A stretch of DNA of 14,567 nt from NCBI GenBank assembly GCA_002505325.1, contig DAUV01000085.1, positions 6,659 through 21,225 of the forward strand. The letters run 5' to 3'. The DNA is from Euryarchaeota archaeon UBA623 (GTDB taxonomy: Archaea > Thermoplasmatota > Poseidoniia > Poseidoniales > Thalassarchaeaceae). Shown here in pieces: positions 7,014-11,917 of the stretch. The notes below the pieces were generated by a model that worked only from the letters and a program-made list of their open reading frames with translations, was not told the DNA's origin and did not search any database. How positions within the stretch are numbered: the first letter of the stretch is position 1; each line of letters begins with the position of its first letter. The position numbers and the translations under genes were made by a program.

Positions 7014-7021
7014 GAGGGGAG
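7014..7021 (+). promoter_or_regulatory. Shine-Dalgarno deciding the GTG start of the BolA gene
   Basis: GAGGGGAG ends four bases before GTG at 7026-7028. This favours that start over the in-frame ATG at 7044 (residue 7). Confidence 0.6.
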
Positions 7022-7025
7022 TCTC

Positions 7026-7349
7026 GTGGTCACAGAGCAGTGGATGGTGGAAGAAATCCTCAAGGTGGTTTCAGATGCTAAAGTGGAGGCATCAGATTTG
7101 CATGGCAGTGGTGACCACTTCCATGTTAGGGTGATTTCAGAGAGTTATGAAGGGGTGCGACCACTACAGAGGCAGCGACCGATACTGAATCACTTCAAAC
7201 CGTTTATTGCGCAGAATATTGTTCATGCACTAGACCTGAAGTGTATGACTCCTGAGCAGGCCGGAGAGAGCGGAGACACCGCTTTCGACCCGCATGGTGA
7301 AGAAGTGGAGTTCTTTGGGGTACATATCCGCAGGCCGGACAAGGAGTGA
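7026..7349 (+). CDS. BolA-like protein
   Basis: The 107-residue protein has a BolA fold: an N-terminal helix (about 6-17), a strand with DHFHVRVISESYEGV (30-44), the recognition-helix region RPLQRQRPILNHF (45-57) and the family-typical IVHALDLKCMTPEQ (65-78). BolA proteins bind [2Fe-2S] clusters together with CGFS monothiol glutaredoxins and act in cluster delivery or iron regulation. The conserved cluster-ligand histidine is kept as His67 in VHAL, and His31 in the loop before the second strand could be the second ligand. The usual His of the RHR motif is Gln50 here. About 29 extra residues (79-107) follow the normal end and look poorly structured. The gene directly precedes the CGFS glutaredoxin, four bases apart, which strongly supports a joint function. 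Confidence 0.85.
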   Translation: MVTEQWMVEEILKVVSDAKVEASDLHGSGDHFHVRVISESYEGVRPLQRQRPILNHFKPFIAQNIVHALDLKCMTPEQAGESGDTAFDPHGEEVEFFGVHIRRPDKE

Positions 7350-7350
7350 T
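7341..7350 (+). promoter_or_regulatory. Shine-Dalgarno of the glutaredoxin gene, overlapping the BolA stop
   Basis: AAGGAGTGAT closely matches the anti-Shine-Dalgarno end of 16S rRNA and contains the TGA stop of the BolA gene (7347-7349). The ATG start follows at 7354. This fixes the glutaredoxin start at 7354 rather than the upstream in-frame ATG at 7294 and implies translational coupling. Confidence 0.75.
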
Positions 7351-7353
7351 GAT

Positions 7354-7683
7354 ATGGCAGAATTCAATTGGACACCAGAGGAGCTGCAAGTGATAGTCGA
7401 CGACAACAAACTAGTTCTCTTCATGAAGGGGACACCGGAGCAGCCGCAGTGTGGATTCTCCAACCGCGCCGCGACGGTGCTGCAGCAGCTCGGACAGCCA
7501 TTCGTCAGCGTCAACATACTCTCCGACCACCGAGCAATTCCTTCGGTTTGCGCGTGGTCAGATTTTCCCACAATGCCCCAAATCTTCGTTCACGGCGAAC
7601 TCATCGGAGGCTCTGATATAGCTCTGGAGATGTACGAGAGCGGCGAGCTCCAACAGATGCTCGTGGACGGCGAATCAGAGTAG
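7354..7683 (+). CDS. grxD: Monothiol glutaredoxin, CGFS type (GrxD/Grx4-like)
   Basis: This 109-residue single-domain protein carries the CGFS active site at 33-36, preceded by KGTPEQPQ with Lys25, the usual glutathione-contacting lysine. The cis-proline loop is TMPQIFVHGE (73-82, Pro75). The final glutathione-binding motif reads GGSD (85-88), where most relatives have GGCD; the WPT of the family reads FPT. Monothiol glutaredoxins do not act mainly as reductases: their dimers, or heterodimers with BolA, hold a [2Fe-2S] cluster with glutathione as outside ligand and pass it to target proteins. The start is chosen by the strong Shine-Dalgarno. It sits between BolA (4-base gap) and the EamA transporter (10-base gap). 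Many archaea lack glutathione, so the thiol cofactor used here is an open question. Confidence 0.93.
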   Translation: MAEFNWTPEELQVIVDDNKLVLFMKGTPEQPQCGFSNRAATVLQQLGQPFVSVNILSDHRAIPSVCAWSDFPTMPQIFVHGELIGGSDIALEMYESGELQQMLVDGESE

Positions 7684-7693
7684 GTGGCCGACT

Positions 7694-8608
7694 GTGTCGG
7701 CCGACGACCGTCGAACCATGCTGATAGCGCTGGCCGGCGCTGTGGCTATCTCATTCTCTCCTGTGTTCTACGTCTATTCGGACACCAATCCATCTACCGG
7801 GGCATTCTTTCGTATGCTGTACGCGCTCCCGGCACTTGCATTGCTAGCATATCTCGTTCGCAAGTCAGACACACGCTCTTCACGCACAAGATGGACAGCC
7901 TTCGGTGCTGGATTAATCCTCGCGCCAGATATGCTATCTTACCACAGTTCGATGATTTTCATCGGCATTGGAATTGCTACATTAATCGGCAACTCGCAAG
8001 TTATCATAGTCACTCTGGCTTCTTGGAAACTGTTCGGAGAGAAGCCGAATCAAGCTATTCTAGTATCTCTCCCAATAGTCATCATCGGATTGGCACTAAT
8101 CTCTGGCATTGCCGATACAGATCCATATGGCGAAGATCCCGTCAAAGGCGTCGTTTTCGGTACGATGGCAGCATTCTTTTACTCCTCATTCCTAATCTTG
8201 TTCCGGTATTCTAACAGGGAACTAGCACCATCATCTTCAGTTCAATTGGATGCTACGGCTGGCGCCGCCCTAGGACTACTAGTGCTCGGCCTACTACCTC
8301 TAAGCAGCGTAGCAATAGAACCGTTGGAATTACAACCAACTTGGCCCGGTCATGGATGGCTCATCGTTCTTGCAATGCTTTGTCAGGTCGCCGGTTGGCT
8401 GGCCATTGCACACGCCCTACCTCGTCTACCAGCAGCACACACTTCCTTCGCCGTTCTTCTACAGCCTGTACTGACACTCGTTTGGGGTTATGTTATACTG
8501 CATCAAGAGGGCCATTCGCAGAACCAAATAATCGGCATATTCCTTGTATTGGCCGCTATCATAGCAGTGACTCTGTACGGCTCAACTAGCAGCGTGGAAG
8601 CGGACTGA
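7694..8608 (+). CDS. EamA-type DMT superfamily transporter
   Basis: The 304-residue product is an integral membrane protein with about ten hydrophobic helices in two related halves of five, as expected for the EamA (DUF6) branch of the drug/metabolite transporter superfamily. The first half starts with ALAGAVAISFSPVFYVYS and includes the helix pair around LIGNSQVIIVTLASWKLFGEKP; the second half begins near GVVFGTMAAFFYSSFLI and ends with FAVLLQPVLTLVWGYVILHQE, where the Pro-bearing helix followed by Gly and Glu is typical. Family members export amino acids, metabolites or nucleotide sugars; the substrate cannot be read here. The GTG start has AGGTG seven bases upstream, overlapping the TAG stop of the glutaredoxin gene, so it belongs to the same operon. 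Its stop (8606-8608) directly abuts the stop of the convergent SAP-domain gene. Confidence 0.9.
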   Translation: MSADDRRTMLIALAGAVAISFSPVFYVYSDTNPSTGAFFRMLYALPALALLAYLVRKSDTRSSRTRWTAFGAGLILAPDMLSYHSSMIFIGIGIATLIGNSQVIIVTLASWKLFGEKPNQAILVSLPIVIIGLALISGIADTDPYGEDPVKGVVFGTMAAFFYSSFLILFRYSNRELAPSSSVQLDATAGAALGLLVLGLLPLSSVAIEPLELQPTWPGHGWLIVLAMLCQVAGWLAIAHALPRLPAAHTSFAVLLQPVLTLVWGYVILHQEGHSQNQIIGIFLVLAAIIAVTLYGSTSSVEAD

Positions 8609-9490
8609 TTACTCAGCGGGGGCCGGTGGCGCGATCTTTGCCGTACTCACTGTGTACTCAATGTACGAGATGGTCAGCCTAACTTCCTCACCGTCCTCGC
8701 AGTCGCACACTGTGCCCCAGAGTGTGTAGACATCTACACTAACGTCGATACGCCATTCCCCTGTACCAATTCCATCGTATTGCTCCCACAGTGCGAAAGC
8801 CTCCTCTTGCGTGCCTTCAAAACCAGTCATGTTAGGGAGATTAAGTGTGTACTGATACCAGATCTTGTCCCATGGCTCAGTCTTATCGGCATCACAGTCC
8901 TGACTCATGGCATCAGTGTTCGACAGCGAGTACAGGTTCGACTTGTTGACAGAGGAATCGTAGACCTCCACAGTCACCTTGTCGCATCCCACTATACCCC
9001 CTGGCTGCTCGTCCTCCTCCCCCCAGTAGGCCCCGACATAGACGCTAGATATGTTACGTGGCAGTGGAATGCTTAGGACTACATTTTCGGTGGCATCGTC
9101 ATTTATGAAGAAGGACTGAACATCGGTCTGGTTCCGCTCCTCTAGAGTAAACTCCCACACATTCACCTCGGGTTCGGCCTCCTTATCTGGCATGAGCATG
9201 TCAAGCACGGCTGGCCCGGCCACTATGACTGCTGCAACCAGCATAGCTACACCGAGCACCGCTGCGATAGCTACACGATTCCTAAGAGCAACACCTGTGA
9301 GTGAGGCCATCATTTCAGATGCGTCGAACCCCGAATCTTCCTCATCCCAATCATCTTCGCCCCATTCCTCTTCTTCCTCGTATTCGAGAAGACGATTGTA
9401 CAATTCTTCCTTGTTCCCACCGTTTGAGAGCCCAAGGTCCTTGAGCTCGTCCTTGAGCTCATCCACCGTCCACTCGTCTATGGGCTCCAC
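8609..9490 (-). CDS. SAP-domain protein with acidic linker, one TM helix and outside domain
   Basis: The 293-residue protein has an unusual layout. Residues 7-36 (WTVDELKDELKDLGL, then GGNKEELYNRLLEYE) fit the SAP motif, a helix-extension-helix that binds DNA or RNA in known cases. A very acidic linker follows (37-57, Glu/Asp/Trp). One strong transmembrane helix spans about 73-95. The remaining about 195 residues should lie outside the cell; they contain four N-x-S/T sequons (NQT, NIS, NKS, NMT), four cysteines and beta-rich segments, so a glycosylated, disulfide-stabilised domain is possible. The orientation (SAP inside) is inferred from the basic residues just before the helix (LRNR, 69-72). 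It could tether nucleic acid to the membrane, but SAP-like folds also bind proteins. The GTG start has no Shine-Dalgarno. It converges on the transporter gene with no space between stops. Confidence 0.75.
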   Translation of the reverse strand: MEPIDEWTVDELKDELKDLGLSNGGNKEELYNRLLEYEEEEEWGEDDWDEEDSGFDASEMMASLTGVALRNRVAIAAVLGVAMLVAAVIVAGPAVLDMLMPDKEAEPEVNVWEFTLEERNQTDVQSFFINDDATENVVLSIPLPRNISSVYVGAYWGEEDEQPGGIVGCDKVTVEVYDSSVNKSNLYSLSNTDAMSQDCDADKTEPWDKIWYQYTLNLPNMTGFEGTQEEAFALWEQYDGIGTGEWRIDVSVDVYTLWGTVCDCEDGEEVRLTISYIEYTVSTAKIAPPAPAE

Positions 9491-9593
9491 GTTACGAGAT
9501 GACGGTGGTACGAATGGAACTTTTGCTCGTCAGAAAGCCTTCCCGATTCTTTGCATAGCCTCGCAGCAGTCCGATTGAGGTGTACAGGGCGAG

Positions 9594-9601
9594 AGATAAA
9601 A
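9594..9601 (-). promoter_or_regulatory. TATA-like element upstream of the SAP-membrane gene
   Basis: On the - strand the sequence reads TTTTATCT. Initiation about 25 bases downstream would give a leader of roughly 80 bases before the GTG at 9490. The match is moderate and no clear BRE precedes it. Confidence 0.35.
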
Positions 9602-9663
9602 GCGAGGGGATGGGATGCACTCAGCGAGAACCTGTCGTCCCTGTACGGGAGACTCATCAGAGC

Positions 9664-9682
9664 CGACGATTGATAATCGTTG
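9664..9682. repeat. Inverted repeat / hairpin in the 9491-9728 intergenic region
   Basis: An 8-base-pair stem (9664-9671 with 9675-9682, including one G-T pair) encloses a 3-base loop; the core is ACGATT-GAT-AATCGT. It sits between the T tracts that follow the aminopeptidase gene and the SAP-gene promoter. It could be part of the transcript end or a regulator site. Confidence 0.5.
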
Positions 9683-9684
9683 TG

Positions 9685-9710
9685 AAAAATTCTCAAAATA
9701 TACCGAAAAA
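9685..9710 (-). terminator. T-rich transcription end downstream of methionine aminopeptidase
   Basis: On the - strand, just after the stop of the aminopeptidase gene, two T5 tracts (9706-9710 and 9685-9689) occur within an AT-rich stretch. Archaeal RNA polymerase commonly terminates at such tracts. A hairpin at 9664-9682 follows. This would end the leftward helicase-RDD-Sua5-Map transcript. Confidence 0.5.
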
Positions 9711-9728
9711 CGTCGTATTGTAAGCCTG

Positions 9729-10742
9729 TTAGTGTACAGTGAGAACTTCCGGACCACCTTCGGTCACGAACACAGTGTGCTCAAACTGCCCAACGTCTCC
9801 TCTGTCAGCGTCCCGCAACGCAGCGTAGACCTCCACGAAACGAATTTCAGTGAGTTTCTTGACTAGTGCATCCCACTTCCGCCGGAGCGACTCCTTGTCT
9901 TCTTCGGGAAACGGCTTCTCCAGAAGAGGGTACGCCCATCTCTCTGCGAATGGTAGAGTGCTGTAACGCTCTTCGATGTACCTAGCCATAGTCGCACCGA
10001 GCGGTCTGAGCTTCCCCTTTGCCAGCGCCTTTCGAATCTTGACATTACCAGTAACCCTCAGGATGTTCGACGAGTCGAATGGAGAGACGTTTTTCACCAT
10101 CCCTGATTTACCAGTCGTGTTGAAGGGCTCGATGGCGTATATTCCGCCAATTTCGCAAGATCCCTTGAAGTCAGGGTTCTTGGAACCACAGGCGTATGAT
10201 GGAATCGAAGTCCCGGCGTGCAGATTCCAACGCTCTAGTTGATGTCCTTGGAGATTCTTGATAGGCTCAAACCCGGAATCCCTTGCAACTTGTCCCGCAG
10301 CCGCCCCTATCTTGTGCCAAGGGGTACCAGGATGCATCATCTCAACGGCGGCGTCGCGCGCCTCCTCAGCTGCACGAATTTGCTCGGTGTGGTTGCCTCC
10401 TCCGCCTACTTCGACAGTCAGAGCGTTATCACCAATGGCGCCATTGATGTGAACCCCAACATCTAGTTTAACCAAGTCTCCCTTCTCAAAAATCATCTCG
10501 CCCTCAAACCCCTCAGGGGGGTTCAACAGGCTGTTAGTCGTGTAGTGCGCGGCCATGTCGTTGACTGAGATGGTGACCGGGAATGCGGCATGACCACCAT
10601 GCCTCCTGATGAAGCGCTCTGCGGAATCAATGACCTCGTTCCAGTGCTTTCCAGCGGTAATCTCTCCCTTAATTCCGTCCAAGGTCCTTCGCGCAACGTG
10701 GCCGGCGTCCCGCCACTGCTTCAGATCCTCTTCTTCAACCAT
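9729..10742 (-). CDS. map: Methionine aminopeptidase, type 2 (archaeal)
   Basis: This cytoplasmic enzyme removes the initiator methionine from new proteins whose second residue is small. The 337-residue product has the type 2 pita-bread fold motifs: FPVTISVNDMAAHYT (54-68, catalytic His66), KLDVGVHINGAIGDNALTV (92-110, metal ligands Asp94 and Asp105), NLQGHQLERWNLHAGTSIP (163-181, His167 ligand), YAIEPF (202-207, Glu205) and QFEHT (319-323, Glu321). All five metal ligands are present. Archaeal relatives are usually near 295 residues; the extra length comes from insertions around 70-86, around 184-194 and around 268-290, near the type 2 subdomain. The ATG start is backed by GAGGTCA at 10747-10753. 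It overlaps the Sua5 gene by 22 bases and is the last gene of the operon. Its type 2 nature is good evidence that the DNA is archaeal. Confidence 0.95.
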   Translation of the reverse strand: MVEEEDLKQWRDAGHVARRTLDGIKGEITAGKHWNEVIDSAERFIRRHGGHAAFPVTISVNDMAAHYTTNSLLNPPEGFEGEMIFEKGDLVKLDVGVHINGAIGDNALTVEVGGGGNHTEQIRAAEEARDAAVEMMHPGTPWHKIGAAAGQVARDSGFEPIKNLQGHQLERWNLHAGTSIPSYACGSKNPDFKGSCEIGGIYAIEPFNTTGKSGMVKNVSPFDSSNILRVTGNVKIRKALAKGKLRPLGATMARYIEERYSTLPFAERWAYPLLEKPFPEEDKESLRRKWDALVKKLTEIRFVEVYAALRDADRGDVGQFEHTVFVTEGGPEVLTVH

Positions 10743-11323
10743 GATCTGACCTCTAATTCGCTAACTACTCCTTCTCTGAGAACCTCGATATCCATTGACT
10801 CGGTTGAATCACAGACTGAATACCACACTATCAATGTACTGGGGCTTCCACCCGGACAGGCTCCAGAGACGCATCCGATAGTATCACCGTCGTCTGAAAG
10901 GAGTAGCGCAGCCTTGTCGCAATCAGTCACGGGAGGCTCACCACTCCTGTTTGCGCTGGTCGCTGTCAGCGGACCGGTCGCTTCCAACAGACGCTTGGCG
11001 AGCGGGTGAGCCACCACTCGGATGGCGACACTGTCACCACCGAGTCGCGAATCTAGTGTATTATGGGCCCTGAGAACCACTGTCAGCGAACCCTCGGGGA
11101 AGTTACTGAGCAGCTCCCTGACTCCATCAGGGACTTCGACAAGCGTTTCAGCCTGAGTCAGATTGGCGACACCGATGCTTACAGGCGTGTCAGACGCCCG
11201 CCCTTTCAATCGGTATAATCGGTCGAGACAGGTGCGTTCTGGCAGGCAGCCGAGAGCAGGCTGAGTGGTGGTTGGATAGACGACACAGCCTCCTGCGAGC
11301 GCGCACCGCACCGCTTCTTCCAT
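10721..11323 (-). CDS. Sua5/YrdC-type threonylcarbamoyl-AMP synthase
   Basis: Sua5/YrdC/TsaC proteins make threonylcarbamoyl-AMP from threonine, bicarbonate and ATP, the first step of the t6A37 modification of ANN-decoding tRNAs. The 200-residue protein matches the single YrdC domain: the N-terminal strand GGCVVYPTTTQPALGC (11-26; YPTDTVYGLG is common), the KxR-type segment RLKGRASDTPVSIGVAN (38-54), GSLTVVLRAH (78-87), VAIRVVAHPLAKRLL (99-113) and TATSANRSGEPP (120-131), ending in PSTLIVW (161-167). Several substrate positions deviate (Thr-Gln for the usual Val-Tyr or Val-Phe), so a YciO-like paralogue cannot be excluded. The extra Sua5 C-terminal domain is absent. The start is supported by AGGTAGGAA (11329-11337), which spans the RDD gene's stop. 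It overlaps the aminopeptidase gene by 22 bases. Confidence 0.88.
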   Translation of the reverse strand: MEEAVRCALAGGCVVYPTTTQPALGCLPERTCLDRLYRLKGRASDTPVSIGVANLTQAETLVEVPDGVRELLSNFPEGSLTVVLRAHNTLDSRLGGDSVAIRVVAHPLAKRLLEATGPLTATSANRSGEPPVTDCDKAALLLSDDGDTIGCVSGACPGGSPSTLIVWYSVCDSTESMDIEVLREGVVSELEVRSWLKKRI

Positions 11324-11328
11324 TCTAT

Positions 11329-11337
11329 TTCCTACCT
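11329..11337 (-). promoter_or_regulatory. Shine-Dalgarno of the Sua5 gene, overlapping the RDD stop
   Basis: On the - strand AGGTAGGAA contains the TAG stop of the RDD gene (11332-11334) and lies five bases before the ATG of the Sua5 gene. This suggests coupled translation. Confidence 0.6.
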
Positions 11338-11907
11338 GATGTGTTGCCTGCTCGCCGGCGGCAGAGAGTCTGCGTGCACCACAATTGAGCCGACGATTAG
11401 GTCGACATTGGACTGATGTGTGTGTCGTTGCGATATCCTAGCCAGATCGTAGGCCCCGAAGTACAAGTTCAGCACAGGTATGAGGTAGAGCAACTTGCGC
11501 AGGGCCCTCATGTCCCACATCTGACTAGTCATACCCGAACCGTCTTCAACTACTATCGCGAGACCGAGCATGCGCTGACCCAGAGAACGTGAGTAGGCGA
11601 TGCCAGTAAGCCGCCAGTATAGCCAGTGGGCCACCAGTACTACAAAGGCCTGAGCGAGAGCGTAGTGGAAGTCCGCAGAGGACCACAGAGTGAGGTTCCA
11701 GGCATCGATGATTCTCCCTCCAGTGACAACCATCAGTATCGTTGTGACTATCACTACATCTACGGTGAAAGACGCAGTCCTTCTGACTCCTGAAGCCAGA
11801 ATCGCACCGTCCGGTACTGACCAGTGACCCTGTTCGGACGAGACAATTTGCTGGGCCAGCGTACCGCCGCCGGAATTAATCTGTATTGGCGAGTCATGGT
11901 CCGACAT
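11332..11907 (-). CDS. RDD family membrane protein
   Basis: The 191-residue protein (from ATG at 11907) starts with a polar segment of about 35 residues, then shows the RDD pattern: paired arginines in GVRRTASFTVDVVIV (40-54, Arg42, Arg43 and Asp50), a first membrane helix (about 47-66), a second around HYALAQAFVVLVAHWLYW (81-98), the conserved RSLGQRMLGLAIV (107-119) and a third hydrophobic stretch around 139-157. RDD proteins are small polytopic membrane proteins, some linked to ion or compatible-solute exchange; the function here is unknown. ATG at 11907 is preferred because GAGGG at 11913-11917 precedes it at normal spacing. The in-frame ATG at 11940 would overlap the helicase gene by 25 bases and its GAGG sits too close. 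The product probably has no direct link to its RNA-related neighbours. Confidence 0.8.
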   Translation of the reverse strand: MSDHDSPIQINSGGGTLAQQIVSSEQGHWSVPDGAILASGVRRTASFTVDVVIVTTILMVVTGGRIIDAWNLTLWSSADFHYALAQAFVVLVAHWLYWRLTGIAYSRSLGQRMLGLAIVVEDGSGMTSQMWDMRALRKLLYLIPVLNLYFGAYDLARISQRHTHQSNVDLIVGSIVVHADSLPPASRQHIR

Positions 11908-11912
11908 AGGCG

Positions 11913-11917
11913 CCCTC
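11913..11917 (-). promoter_or_regulatory. Shine-Dalgarno deciding the RDD start at 11907
   Basis: GAGGG on the - strand lies five bases before ATG 11905-11907 and overlaps the TGA stop of the helicase gene (11916-11918). It supports this start over the ATG at 11940. Confidence 0.5.

Noticed and set aside
7294..7353. Longer glutaredoxin start at ATG 7294
   Set aside because: It would overlap the BolA gene by 56 bases, adds residues absent from the family, and the strong Shine-Dalgarno points to 7354.
7684..8214. 176-codon frame overlapping the start of the EamA gene in another frame
   Set aside because: No family features. The GTG-started frame gives a ten-helix transporter with proper Shine-Dalgarno.
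9624..9659. CTGATGAG plus a hairpin on the - strand, resembling a hammerhead ribozyme core or a C/D box RNA
   Set aside because: No GAAA follows the hairpin as a hammerhead needs, and the spacing to the next CTGA (about 29 bases) is too long for an archaeal C/D guide; the C box also lacks the starting purine.
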